Shown piece after piece: positions 1-12,444 of a stretch of 64,000 bases of DNA (positions are counted from its first letter, which is position 1; each line of letters starts with the position of its first letter). The translations under genes and the position numbers were made by a program. Under the pieces are notes generated by a model, which saw nothing but the letters and a program-made list of their open reading frames with translations, was not told where the DNA came from and ran no database searches. This DNA comes from Lunularia cruciata (lineage: Eukaryota; Streptophyta; Marchantiopsida; Lunulariales; Lunulariaceae). Location of the stretch: contig OX419756.1 of assembly GCA_948567375.1 (NCBI GenBank), forward strand, positions 9,801,001-9,865,000. Direction: 5' to 3'.

Positions 1-860
1 CAAGAACATCCTCCTTGAGACCTTGAATAAATTCCTCACTATCTTCTTGTGTGCTATTATGAATGGTATGAAATGGGAAGTACTAAATGGGATATTGTGA
101 GCTTGGGAAGTTCTTGATAGAGGAATAGATTTTTGATATTTTCTCATCCTCTTTAGCAGTAACTCTATCTCCTATTTCATTCTCTTTGGTTGATAATTTA
201 GAAGGTTTATTTCACTACCCATCCCTATGCTTACAAGGAAAGGTGGGGAAATGCTTACTCTACCTCCAAACAAAGCATTCATTTTGTCAAAATAAGGATA
301 GAGGTGATTTAGTTTTTGCTCTATTGTAGTCCATTATTGCTTTATCTCCTTCTCAATAAGACACACACCTGTGTATTTATCCTTCCTGTCCCTAGCCTAT
401 TTATAAGATTTCATATAATGAGAAAATTATTTTTTGCAATCTATCTCCATTCATGGACCCTTGAACCCTTTCCCAAATCTCACAAGAAATGTTGCCATGT
501 AGTTGAATGTTATACTCTTTTGTATGGGTTTTTGACAAGTGCTTCCATGAATTTGCTTCAAATGCTAGGGATCTTCCAAATGATGGTCATTGATTTGAGA
601 GTAATGATAGGGATCATTCTAAACATATCTTCATCACATTTTGCATTTCTCATAGAGGAAGAAGGAGCAGAGGTGCATCCAAACAACACCATTTGAAAAA
701 GATCTTGAAATCCAATACACTCTAATGTTGAGGGACCTATCAATGTGGGAATTGAATTGGGACTACTCTATAAACTTGCCAAAATAGGAAGCAAATAAGA
801 GAGGGAGAGTGGAATGTAGGGATTTGCGTTTTTCTCCATTATGTCCTCCATGTTTGCTGA
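1..860 (-). pseudogene. Myb/SANT-like protein fragment, decayed
   Basis: Read on the minus strand, this stretch matches the better preserved frame at 55440-57100. A segment near 220-320 reads KLNHLYPYFDKMNALFGG followed by an ISPP motif, parallel to KLNGMNPHFARMEAMFG and ISPL in the other copy. A second match (MNGDRLQKI against MTGDKLYKK) lies further upstream in the reading direction. The frame is broken by many stops and frameshifts. A short helix ending in 'F-x-x-M-x-x-x-F/L-G' before a 'P' is typical of plant Myb/SANT-like DNA-binding proteins. That family assignment is inference; the homology between the two copies is seen directly. The fragment may continue beyond the left edge of the window. 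Confidence 0.45.
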
Positions 861-3800
861 ACTTAGTTCTAAACTTTTCAAGGACATGCACTAGGAATTT
901 CTTGTAGTTCATATGAATTTCTTCAAGTTAGTGCAATGTATCAGTACATTTCTTCAAGTTGGCACACTATTAGAGGTCTCCTTTTCGCTTTGAGACCACA
1001 CTAATTCAAATTTCAATTATTTTGGCAGATGTTTGAATCCCCATTAATACATGAATACATGGCATACATGGCATATTTGGACAGGTTTCATTCAAAAATC
1101 TTATTGAAGATTACTTGTAATGAGCACTTTAATCAACCAAAAATCCCCAAATTCAACCCAAATTTCAATTGAGGAGATGGTCCATAAAAACCTGCTATAG
1201 CCCATAAACCTTAGGACCATTCACTTTTGGGTTCTTTTATCTTTAGAAGTCCCAAAGAAAATTTGAGGACACCTGCACCTTAGCCTAGCCGGAAGCCTCC
1301 CTTAATTTCCAAAAGTGAAACCCTCCTTTCAAATGAGAATCTTCCAGTAAGGTGAGAATCTTTCTAGTCGACTTGTCCTGGAAGTTTACTTCCCGTTGCT
1401 TGTGATAACAAGAGTTTGTTGGATCGCTATCAATGCACGCGTCGATGCCAACCACGTCGTCTACTCAGCAATTGGCTATGTGAGGTTAGTCCGCACTACC
1501 CTTAACTTAGGCCTCGCTAGCTATCTGTAAATTGAGATGTATCCTATAATAATATCTTCTAGATGAAGTTTTGACTATAAATCGAATGCATAATGCTAGA
1601 CTTTAGTTTTGGCCTGCCAATACCGCAGTACTTGATATGTTATAGTGTAGGAATACAATGCACGACTTTTATGTCAGCTAAAGGGGACTTCATTAAGTAA
1701 GGAAAGTAGATCCAGAGGATTGACTGGATCTCAGAGTGCCAAGTAAAGAGAATGTACTGGATATTAACACTGACAACAGCCAGATGTCATTCCCATATGA
1801 GACTAGGCTTTTATGCCTGCAGAATTTCTTGAGACCCATATGAGTCCTATCTGCCGAAAGATATTTTGGTATCACACTCTATAACGTGCCCTCTTAACGT
1901 TTCATTGGACTCCGTGCTCTTTTCCTTCTGGCACTGCTTGGTGCTTTGTGCTCCTGTTTTCGGTTCCCTCCGAGGTATTTTATATCTGTTTATATCCTAT
2001 TGCTCTAGGATTTTGTGTTGTCATACTGTCAGACTTTTGCTTTCTCATGTCGCTGTGTTTCGGAAGTCCAACAGTTCTACAGTTCTATCCTTCGTGCTTT
2101 CTACGCGGTCGCCCTTTCAGGTGGACAGAACGCAATTTGGCATAATATGACCACCACGCATGTTCTTGGTCACAAATATTACAAATTTTCCAGTCACCCA
2201 TGCGAGTTTATACCAAAAAATGATTTCGATAGTATAGTAAGTACTATATGAGTCTTCGTGCTAAAACAGGGAAACACACACTAACAAGGTCTAGTTATGG
2301 GTTTTCGTTGTATGAAGGATGGTTATCAACATCAAAATATTTATGGACTATCTAATATGTTATATATATTATGGATGTCAAAATTGTAATTTGGGAAAGA
2401 TATCTTAGGACGAGATATCTACTTAGTTTAGAAATGACCAGGCATGGTGCTTGAGACAAAATTAAAGCAAACAATCCATCCTCAATGTACTGAGAAAGCA
2501 CAACTTGAGGAGGCAATCCAAGTCACAAATACTCTCCATCTCAATTTTTTATATTTTTTCTCATGATTTTCATACTACATGTATTGATTTGTTGTTTTCC
2601 CATTGTTAATTCAAGATGAACATGAAAACCTGTGCATGATTGGAGTCCATGAAAGACAGAATTCATTTTCCAGAGCCCTACTCCATAGGTGTATTCTCCT
2701 TTACATATGGAGAAGGCAATCTATTGATGAGCAATGAAGTACCACAATTATAACAAATGCGGCCATGGATCTTATCCTTTTGGTAAAGTGGATAGAATGC
2801 GTTTTAAGCAATTGGGATGTAATATATGCAAGTCTCTCAAGCGAGTACAACCGAAATAACAGAAATGTACGAATGGGAGCTAGATGCCTCAATTTAAACT
2901 TTATGGAAAGAAGACCAAGACGTTTAGTAACTAATTTGAACAAATTCACTCTGTATTTGCTACCCTTTATCTCAACAAGCATACAAGGAGCATCACTTCA
3001 AAAACCGTTTAATAGAGAGGAATTAAAAGACATCTAGAAGAAATCATTATGGGATATCTCACCTAAACCATATGCTTTTGCTAGTTGCATATTAGATGAA
3101 TATCGACAGTCTTCTCAGATTGCAAACTTGATGCAAGTGGAAGAAGTGAAGAGCGAAAAATACATTTTCAATAAATAGGTTGGAAACCAAAGACAGTAAA
3201 AATTTTGTATTTGCAATTCCACAAATTTGATTCTATGTAATATATAGTAATCACTTCTTGGTGAGGAGAGACATACCAATCTTAATTTTAATTATCAAAG
3301 ACTTGAATAGCCAAGGTTGTCAGAAGTTATATGTTGGGAAATATTTAGGTTTTTAGAACCGTGAAGTTTAGATATGGTGGTTACATGGAGCTACGGGATT
3401 GTGCTGGTTTTCTTATATGGATTAAATGATTCCATACTAATTAAGGAATAAATTTATCAAAAAATCAATGATGTAATTTGAATAGAAACAATGCTTTTAT
3501 GTCAAAAACGTTTATGCTCTATTTTTGTCTTTAATTTATAGAATTATCATTATATGATAGATTAATTAAAATACACCAATTTGAGTAAAAAAATAAAATA
3601 ATTCATTTAGCTTTTAATATATAACAATCAAAGTAAATTATACAAGGTGCAACAACACTAGAATGGTAACCAGAAAAATGGAATACCTGATTAAGCGTCA
3701 AGCCAAAATGTTGAGGTATTAGTAAGTGCACGATCCTAGTTATTTAATAAGTGATATATGCAAGGGTTCCAGCGTTGATCCTCACTGCTTTACAAAATCT

Positions 3801-5729
3801 GAATCTGCAACGAATTTCAACCCTTCTAAGATGCCTGTGAAATTAGTTCATGTCTAGCACTTGTACGAGCACCGCTGTTTTTTATTTCTAAAATGCCCCT
3901 GGAAAGCCGTATACAAAATCGATACGCTTGATTATATGGATACAATAATTCGATTATTTTGTATACCTTCAAAGTGCGGGACCTAGTCATAACTAATAGC
4001 CTACTTTAACCACAGTCTAATTTGAAATCAGTTGGCCAGACGCACTTGGAAGTTGTATTTCCCTACTATCCATTTGAATCATATTAGACTATTTGCAGTT
4101 ATTGTCTCTATTGATTGAAAGCTATTGTCACAACAAATTCTGCTTGAAAGACTTGGACCTGAATTTACCTGCCTGAAGGTGTAGATGGCAAAGGAGATGC
4201 TTAATGAGCTAAAGCTAAGGGCTTTGTCAGTACTTCCGTGGTGAGGTTTGGAGTAGTTGATAATCAACAAACAACATTGAACTTCAAGGCCTTGCAACAC
4301 ATATGATAACAATTATCAGCCCAAATCCGAATATAATAATGGATACCTGTAATTAACGGTCTGAAATGCTTCCCAAAGAGCGGGCTCCCAGGTAGTACTG
4401 CTCTCTGCACAGAAAGGATTGACAATTCACAAAAGTGGAATATATTTTACTGGTCGCCTTGTCATATATCCCATGAGTTCTTGGAAACCAATGGTAAAAT
4501 AATTTATAAAACTACTCCAAAATTCCATAAATGCATCGTGGAAACCCCTAATATGATCCATATCAGAAAGATAAGTAGTAGATATATTAAATGTTTACGC
4601 GTTCATTTTGAACTATTTACATAGTTCATATTCAAGTGAAACAAGCGTAAAATTGAATGAAAAATCCAGATTTACGTAGGAAGGATCTTTGACTTATACA
4701 TAGATTATAATATAGGCTAACCATGGTATATTAGTCTCTAGTCAAATTTTAGTGATCGTTGATGTGAACAAATTAATAATCAATTTGAAATAGATTATCT
4801 TGTTTAGACTTAATATATGACTTTAGTTCATTAAAAATTTACATACTTGCATGAATCAAAGAAACGTAGACTTGTTGCCACATCAAGCGTACTGAAATGA
4901 ATTTAAAGTCTACATCCCAAAATATACGTCCCATCTTGCGGTTATACTTCTGAAAATGTACTTATATCTATTATTATAGTTCTAGAACCATCGTATATGT
5001 TGTATAATAGAAATATAAATGGTAGCTTCAGTTTCATCGTTTGTAATTAGTTTCAGCCCTATAGGACGCCATGAAAGAATCGCCTAAATACTTACTAAAA
5101 GCAACCAAATGCTCGAATAGTGATACCCTGAAGGAAAAATGATAAATGAATACAAGGCAATTCCTAATTCTATCCTCGTGAGGTTGTGTCCTCATCACAA
5201 GCGGGTCAGTCAGTCGTGATACAACGTACGTCAAGCATCAAACATGTTTTATCCTTGTTGTTTTAGATCCTGATTGATTGCCCGGGACAAGGACTTATCC
5301 TCACGAGGAAGAAATAGGATCCAAATACAAGGGTACCAAGAAGTGCAAAAGGGGAAACAAACATAAAAGATTGAGGTGAAACTTCAATCTTTACCAAACA
5401 AAGTAATCTAGAATTGAATGCTATGATATAGATATTCTAAAACTACATCCGGTACATGGGGGAGATGGAGAGGAAAGGTCATAGACATTATAGGAGCTCT
5501 TGTTGCTATTGCCCGTCTATGAAGACCCAATGCTTGCAAGCCCTATAGAATGATGGAGGCTCTTTGTCTGAAACAAGAGGTGAACATGGCTAGCAAGATA
5601 GCCATAGCTCTTCTCCTCTACAGAGAATCTCACATTGAAATAGTATTCTTTTGTTATTTATAGGTTTTGAATTTAAGCATTTATATACTTTTACAAAATC
5701 AAAGGCCAAAAATTTTGCTCAATTTTTTG
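861..5729. other. No recognisable gene; AT-rich intergenic sequence
   Basis: Only short, mutually unrelated reading frames of under about 95 codons occur, with no family motif I recognise on either strand. I see no tRNA or rRNA and no clear tandem repeat. A 10-bp inverted pair (CCTCGTGAGG near 5175 and CCTCACGAGG near 5300) is too short to interpret. Confidence 0.6.
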
Positions 5730-6600
5730 GAGGTAGGTTCGGAGATCCATGTGCCAAAAGGAAGATTTGATTAATGTCCATGATGCAAGAAATTGAGTTG
5801 AGGGTTTTAGATATTTGGGGATTTCCAAAAGGGCATTTGGAGAGAGAAGACCATTTTGGGAGGAGTTGCAAACAAGCTACCATGTGAAGACAAAACATAT
5901 GAGATTTGAGTAGTTGACGATCAAGATATGATCAATCAAAGCTAAGGGGGCTAATTCATACCCAAGCAGACCCTTTGAGGATTTTGGGAGTTCTAGTTCA
6001 AGGTATCATACCAAGAGCTATAGTAATCAAATTATAACATGCTACATATATAAAAGCTTATTTTGTAGTCTATCCGTTGAGTCTTAGAACATCTGATTTA
6101 GAAATATAGTAACAAAGTCATCTTAGCTCAAGTTTTGAGATAATTTTCCAATAAAAGGTGCAAATTTATCCTATTTGAAGTATAGGTTGGAAGCAAATTT
6201 TGGACAAAGGAAGGGCTTTCTAAGGCACTTTTGTACTAGAAATGTGGTGAGTTATTGTTAGGTTACTTGTGTTTGGATCCTATACATGCTTTGCATGATT
6301 GATTAATTATCAACTATTTTAGATTGGTTTAGGAGCATTGCGCTTAGATTCCTTTCTTTAGGCATGTTGTATACTTCTACTTGGTAATGTTGGAGGTCAT
6401 AACCAACAAACCAAGAATGCATGTTATGATGATAGGTTATATTACCCTTGTTTTACCTAATAGAATGAAGATTAGGAATTGGAGTAGAATTTCTTGGTGG
6501 TTGGGAATACAGGTGTCCACAAATACCCATGATTGGTCTAGAATCAAGCTTTTGTCCATAACCTCCATAGCTAGACACTCGGGATGTTTCTAAAGAGAAT
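5730..6600 (+). repeat. Dispersed repeat, copy 1
   Basis: The right part (about 6240-6600) aligns by eye with 53020-53370. Both contain a block that begins TGTTGGA(G/A)GT, continues into a short frame reading MLEV-TN-PR (MLEVITNKPR here, MLEVMTNRPR there) and ends near a 'CTCCATAGCTAG(A/G)CAC' stretch. The upstream part, up to about 800 bp, shows weaker similarity, so the left boundary is approximate. Nothing in it identifies a class. The TGTTGG start could be an LTR end, but no partner is visible. Confidence 0.45.
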
Positions 6601-8789
6601 AAGAACAAACTATGATATCATTGAGGAAAGTGGAGAATGGAGTAAAGCATGAGGAAAGAAAGACTCCGCAAGTTGTAGCTCTTCATCTAGATGATAGACA
6701 TAGACAAAACAAGTATGGTCATATGTAGCTGGTGGATGGAAAGTCTATATGGTAGACAAAGTATCGATGGAAGAGGGTGCTAGTCTAGAGTGCAATAATA
6801 CCTAACTGCATGTTGATAATTGCCTACTTGACCTAACATTAGAGAATGATATAAAAAACAATGCTCTAGAGGTAGAGCATGGGACTATGGGGACTTCATA
6901 GTCCTCTTGATTATTTATTTGATCCATATGGTGTACTAATCATGTAAGGCTGACCAATCTTGAATCTGAGAGGTGATCTCAAAGTACGAAGAGTGTCTAG
7001 GGAGGTAGGAGGAGAAGTGGCTTCTATTCACATCCATAGGCATCTTGATGTACCTCAAGGTCATACACTGCACATTTATGAGAGAAGTGCATATTTGTGA
7101 CCCAAAGAGGTCACTCCTCTAAAATCAACTCAACGGTCAAGTCCAATTCCCACTGCCAATTGGACACCTTGCATGACTCCCCTTACCACTTTGATAAAGT
7201 CCACAAATTTGGGTCTCCCTCTAGTCCCTAAGGTCTAGTCCCAAAACCACAAGAACTTAAAATATTATCCACAACAAAATCTGAAAGCATGACCCTCCTT
7301 GTGACCGTCCTAAGAGTGTTTAAACCACCTTTCAGCTAGTAAATCTCTGATTTTAGTTGATAAATCCCTAAACTCATGTGGAATCCCAAATTCTTTAGCA
7401 CTCATCCATTGATAATTCCCAAGTCCATATTCCATTAACTTCCCTATCAAAATTCACAAAGGATGAAATTGAGAATCCCCTAAGCCAAATCCATATAAAT
7501 TTCAAAACTATAAGTTGTCATTGTCTCTCTCCTAAAACAAGGAACTCACTGCAATACACCATTTTTATTGCCATGGGTGTGATCTCAATAGTCATAACCC
7601 TTGCACTATGAACTTATCGGATATCATAAGATAAACCTCAATTGATTTACACAGAGTGTTTGGATAATAGCTGCTATTGATTGCACTTGCATGAGGAAGA
7701 TTCCTCAAGAGGCATGAATGGATGGATATGTAATTTTGTAAAGTATTCAAGACTTATACTTTTATGAGGTTGATTTTCATATTCATAGATTGAAGAGTTT
7801 TCCATTACTTAGAGTTGATTGCAACCTGCACACCTGATCATATGGTACTTTGTCCAAACAATGGAGACTAATAAGCATACTTTATGTAACAAATAGGACA
7901 AAGCTCATGCTAAGTTAAATGCATAAATTTAATCAAGTGGCATGGTGAAAATTTCCATGGCAAGGTTATTTCTTTTTCTCATTTCTCCATGTTAGACCTT
8001 TCCATTACCTTATTTACCCATTTTCCTCTTTCCTTGTTTGCACTATATTTGTTGAATATTGGTTCTAAGGTAATCTACACTTCCTTTTTTTCTACCATTT
8101 CCAAGTTTTATGTTCTTCATTATTTTAAACACTGAAGACAATTGAAATTTTAACTATCTAAATTTAAGAGCCAAAATGTACATTAACAATAATTTAAATA
8201 TCTAATTTTGAGGAGCAAGTCATTTTTTTAGTGTATAATTAGTTCAACTTAAATATAATGTAAAAAAGAACTTTGAAGTACTCAGATAGCTAGCTAACAT
8301 ACAATAAGATGTCCTTTGAATGTCATTGATTCAAGAAGTATGTGCACAATACTAAATTTTGTGCTTAACTTTATACAATTGAATCTCAAAAAGCTGAATT
8401 AACTGAAGAGAAAACTAAGACATCTACTAATCAAAGATAATAAAGCTCTATGAATGAAGATACATAGATGCAAATCACACGATAGATTGTGCAATATGTG
8501 TGTGCAATGAATTTTGGAATTGAGTACCTTCTTGGTGAGCAATTAGTGGAAAATTAAAGACTTCCATAAGTGTGAGAAATTATAGGTGATTCCATCATAG
8601 GGTCTATAAGCATGAGAGTTTGAGTGCATGAGAACTCATTGAGAAATTAATCAATTATAAATCTCATACGTTGCATAGTTGTCCTTTTGAATGTGAGCAA
8701 TTAATCTGCCCTTGTCATCCCTTCAAGAGTGGGAGAAGTTAATAGAGCAAGTAATTTAGATTATAGAGCACTATTTGCCTACAATTGTG
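6601..8789. other. No recognisable gene
   Basis: I see no coding motif, RNA gene or repeat that I can support. The sequence is AT-rich with frequent stops in all frames. Confidence 0.6.
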
Positions 8790-9415
8790 GTATTCTTTTT
8801 TATTCCTTCTTGTCTTCACATCAATTTGCTATGGCTACTCTAGGGGGATGTGAGACAATTCTTATGTGCATTCAAAAATCCTTGGACATTCATCCAGATT
8901 GGATAGTGGTCCAAGTTGATATCTCCAATGTTTTAAAACCATCTCTAGTCCAAAATTGTTCCATGCACTTTACTTAGCTAGTCCAAAATTGTTCCATGCA
9001 CTTTACTTAGCTACCAATCATTGCCCCTTCTTGATCTTGTCTGTATGTACTTTCTATGGTACTAAGACATCTCTATTGTATAGCCACTATACCGCCATAG
9101 GAAAGTTCTCACAATTGACATCAGCCATGGGCACATGATAAGAGGATCCCTTAGGGAAACCTCTCCTTGCCTTAACGCATTACATAGCTTTACGACAAGT
9201 TGTAGTAGCTCTTTTGTCTTGTCTTTCCCATCCATCTTGAACAACACTCATATAGTGAGCCCTTTGGAAGATGTAGTTAGAGTGATGTTTGCTTTCATAC
9301 TCAACTTAGAGGTCTTCAATTCACAAGTCCAAACTTGTAAATGAAAGGTCTAGAGTCTTACACAATCATCATTGACTTCACACAAGAATTCCAATTCCCC
9401 ATTGGTGGTTTGTGT
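8790..9415 (+). pseudogene. LINE-type reverse transcriptase relic, N-terminal part
   Basis: Translated pieces in more than one frame follow the order of RT motifs. 'HQFAMATLGGCE' and 'HPDWIVVQVDIS' (8816-8940) carry the motif A aspartate. 'TSAMGT' and 'DPLGKPLLALTHY' (about 9120-9190) match the usual S-x-x-GT-x-x-DPLGG motif B. 'FPSILNNTHIV' (9224-9256) sits at the motif C position, where the catalytic pair DD is replaced by NN. Stops, frameshifts and a 33-bp tandem duplication disrupt the frame. The reading stops exactly at 9415, where a gypsy LTR begins. The missing C-terminal part appears on the same strand after 23645. RTs of this kind are multi-domain proteins of non-LTR elements common in plants. 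The RT identity is fairly firm; the exact clade is not. Confidence 0.65.
8945..9010 (+). repeat. 33-bp tandem duplication in the RT relic
   Basis: Two perfect 33-bp units beginning CTAGTCCAAAATTG lie head to tail. They fall just after RT motif A. The unit is 11 codons and carries an in-frame stop (TAG), so it post-dates or accompanies the decay of the gene. Confidence 0.85.
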
Positions 9416-10085
9416 TGTAAGCCGGCCTGTCTCTCACTCAAGATAAACCTCTGATGGATATTATGGCAGCGCACCATGGACTAAGAAGGCAAAGAACCTC
9501 AATTCTATCATACTTTGCCAAGGCTAACACTCCAAGACTCAAACCATTGCTAATTAGAGAACTCCAATGAGAGAGAGATAGTTGCAAATGAAAGTGTCAT
9601 GAGTACTTCCTCACCACTAGTTTATATATTTATAAAATAATTATCAATTAACTCAGCTAATAGGCTAAAAATCAAATAAAGTCAAATGTCAAAAGAAATA
9701 TCCATACTCATAGTAATATTCCCCTAAGCATGTGGTCTTATCTTGACTTAACCACCGAGTCAAGGATTCATTCACATGGACTATCTTTGGATTATAGAAG
9801 AATCTAAAGCAAAAAGGCTTGTGGGTCCAAAAGTTTTCAATTCTTTCTTCAAAGCCAAACACCTAAGAATAATACCAAATCAATACACTAGAATCCAAGA
9901 TAGTGGTGCTCATCTTTTCCACTTCCTCTAAAGTAAGGTCCCCTCTATCTTAACTATGACTAACTTTAGCTAATCATGAATAATGTAGAACTATCCTTTA
10001 TCTCTATATAAATAAGATATTTCAAGTACTTGTAATGCCAAACTAAATATCACAATAGCACATACATGCACAAATGGGTGCTACA
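9416..10085 (-). mobile_element. 3' LTR of the decayed minus-strand family-A element
   Basis: This 670-bp block is the reverse complement of the 679-bp LTR of the young element, with many substitutions and small indels. It begins TGTAAGCCGGCC and ends GGGTGCTACA, against TGTGAGCCGGCC and GGGTGTTACA in the reverse complement of the young LTR. On the minus strand it is preceded (10086-10100) by a purine-rich GATGGGTAAA tract that matches the polypurine tract of the young copy. Its divergence from the two identical young LTRs marks it as the older insertion. Confidence 0.85.
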
Positions 10086-11463
10086 TTTACCCATCAACTA
10101 GGATTTCACTTTGTCTTTAATGTGAAGGTCTCTCTACCTTCTATGATACATCTTCAACTTATCATGGTTACTCCTATTAAAGTGTCTTCCTTCCAACTCC
10201 TTGAAATCATAAGTATAATTGCCCCACACCCTTCTCCACTATGAAAGGTCCAAAGTACTTAGGCAAAAACTTGTTTTTCATTCTCTTGAATCTAATGGAA
10301 TCAAACAACATTACCCAATCACCTTCTTGAAGAGCTCCACCTTCTTCTTGCCTTGCTTCTTCTCATAACTCTCCTTTTGTTTCCTTTGGGCTTGCTCCAC
10401 TTGAACCATAACAATTGCTCTTGCTTCCTCTACTTCCATGAGTTGATACTTCCTTGACTTCCTTGCATCACCTCCTTGTGCTTTCCTCCATCTCTTGAGA
10501 ATTATTTGGAAAGTAGGAAGATCAAAGTGAATAAGTAAGGTTGACTCAACACCATATACCAAATAAAATGGAGAATATCTGGTGGAAGTCTTCATGGTTG
10601 TCCTATACTCTCAAAAAATTGCATGAATCCTCTTGTTCTAATGATGTTTATCCCCCTCTATTTCTATATCTTTGGCCAACATCATGCACAAGGTCTGATT
10701 GGTTATATCTACCAAGCCATTGAAGTTTGGTTTATGGGATGCAGTTACTCTATTTGTGATAGAGAAATGTCATAACATGGGGCTATATTGATGCTTCTAG
10801 TAAAATCTCCTACTCTATCAGAAACCAATTCCAAAGTGAATCCAAACCTAATGATAATGTATTCATAAGAAATCTAACAAATTCATCTTCATCCTTGTTC
10901 CTCAATGGTCTAGCCTCAACCCACTTGGTAAGCTAATTATTAACTACCACAATCTACCTATTATTCCTTGGAGTTCTATTGAGAGGACCTAAAAAGTCAA
11001 TTATCCACTTCTCAAAAGGTCCTTGCAATGAAATTGATCAAAGAGGTAGAGTGGAAGTAGATTTTCTAGCAAAAGCTTGAAAAACATTACAAGTTTTGTA
11101 ATAATCAAGACAATACTTGAGAATCCCACTCCAATGGTAACTTGCATTAGAATCTTGAAAGCAATCACCTTTCTTACAAAGTGTCTCCCACACACTTAAC
11201 CTTCATGAAAATCCTTCATGAGTAGGATAGGCCATAGATAACAAATCAAAATTTGTATGGTTTTTCCTTGACCTATCCTCAATGGTGTAGTCATACTTAA
11301 ACAAGAGTATCATCCACCTTAATAGCTTCCCTTCCACATTAGGCTTGTTGAAGATGTACTTCAAAGCATTTTGATCCATGACAATGATGGTTTTCCCTCC
11401 AATCAAGTAGTGTCTAAACTTCTTGAGACCAAAGATCGATGCAAACTCTTCTTTCTCCATGAT
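10086..11463 (-). pseudogene. Decayed family-A pol 3' end: RNase H tail, integrase core, C-terminal domain
   Basis: From 11463 leftwards the minus strand reads the end of RNase H (IFGLKKFRHYLIGGK, NKPNVEGKLLRWM), then an integrase zinc-finger/core remnant (CGRHFVRK; WIIDFLGPLNRTPRNN; LTKWVEARPL), then the C-terminal part shared with the young element (RIHA, EYRTTMKTSTRYSPF, QRKQKESY). Stops and frameshifts occur throughout. Compared with the young copy it lacks the linker between RNase H and integrase (the LLSRAY... to LLRR section), but it keeps at least about 540 bp of integrase core (about 11195-10657) that the young copy has lost. The solo LTR at 11464-12152 separates it from the rest of its RNase H. 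Confidence 0.75.
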
Positions 11464-12152
11464 TGTAATACCAAGGGTTAGCCATATGATCTAGATGTGA
11501 AATTCGGTTTGGTAACTTTTAGAATGATGTTAGACATGATGGTCAAAATAGATCAAATAGAAGTATCACCAAAAGAGTACTTCTACTAATAGGGCAAAAA
11601 CCGAAATAGACTTGAGAACCTTTGAACCAATAGCTAGACATATGATTTAAAGGTGAGAATTGGTTTGGTAACATCTGGAAGGATGTTACACATGATGGAC
11701 TAAACAGATCAGAAAGAGGTATCACCAAAAGGAGACTTCTACTAATAGAGTAGGAACTGAAATATGCTTGAAATCTTTGAAGGCAATTTCGGAGGCCTAA
11801 ACGGATGAATTAGGCCTAAAAAATGTGCAGATTTCCTCCCCAACAAAGGAAAGGCTGGCCTTCCCTCCCCCTGATTGGTCTTGTCAAGAGCTTTCCAACG
11901 GTACCTTACGTGATTCTGAGATTCCTACAGGAAGATTCCCTAAAAGATTCCCTCCGGTCAAAGCTTGTTTGACCAACCAGATAGGACCTAGACTAGACAG
12001 GTCACCCATCCAAGTAAGTAATCCAAGGGTGGAGCTTCCTTGGAGAAGATCCTCTTTGTCTATATAATAAAGAGAAGGTGCTCCTTTGAGGCATCGAATG
12101 TTTGAGTGTGCAATCTGTGTTTTCTCTCTTCTCTTGTCCTTGGAGTATTACA
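11464..12152 (+). mobile_element. Solo LTR, family S, copy 1
   Basis: This 689-bp block begins TGTAATACC and ends GGAGTATTACA, so the termini form the inverted repeat TGTAATAC/GTATTACA. It is flanked by a perfect 5-bp target-site duplication ATGAT (11459-11463 and 12153-12157). A TATA-like TATATAATAAAG at 12061 near the right end sets the orientation as plus. No internal retroelement sequence follows, so this is a solo LTR left by LTR-LTR recombination. It interrupts the minus-strand RNase H frame between EKNYS and the segment reading IFGLKKFRHYL. A second copy lies at 20982-21715. Confidence 0.9.
11507..11790 (+). repeat. 156-bp tandem duplication in the U3 of the family-S LTR
   Basis: The phrase GTTTGGTAAC recurs at 11507 and 11663. 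Each is followed by a matching block (GATGTTA-ACATGATGG, then TATCACCAAAAG, then ACTTCTACTAATAG), giving a period of 156 bp with divergence between units. The same arrangement is present in the other family-S LTR, so the duplication predates both insertions. Duplications in U3 often multiply promoter elements; that role here is inference. Confidence 0.75.
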
Positions 12153-12444
12153 ATGATTGAGTAGTTCTTTTCTATTGAAACCATCTATCTACTAGCATGT
12201 GCAATTGGATGATCATATCATCCAATAGCAAGAATCCATCTTGGTCTAATTGAGTAAGAGTGTATCCTATAGCTACATTGGAAGCATCAATGTAGAGGAT
12301 GAAAGACTTACTCCAATTATGTTTAGCAAGAATCAGAGCATCAACAAGGGATTGCTTGAGCTCCTCAAAAGCTTTGAGAGTCTCCTTGTTCTCTAAAATC
12401 ACCATGTATTCTACACCCTTCTTCATATAGATAGTCAATGCATA
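12153..12444 (-). pseudogene. Decayed family-A RNase H segment
   Basis: Minus-strand translation gives YALTIYMKKGVEYM, EELKQSLVDALILAK, FILYIDASNVAIGYTLTQ and MVSIEKNYS. These match residues 990-1079 of the young element, including the first RNase H aspartate (in YIDAS). The segment continues across the solo LTR into 11463. On its upstream side it joins family-B integrase at a 6-nt TATGCA (reverse complement of 12439-12444), a string also present at the equivalent point of the young element. That short shared string marks the mosaic junction. Confidence 0.75.
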
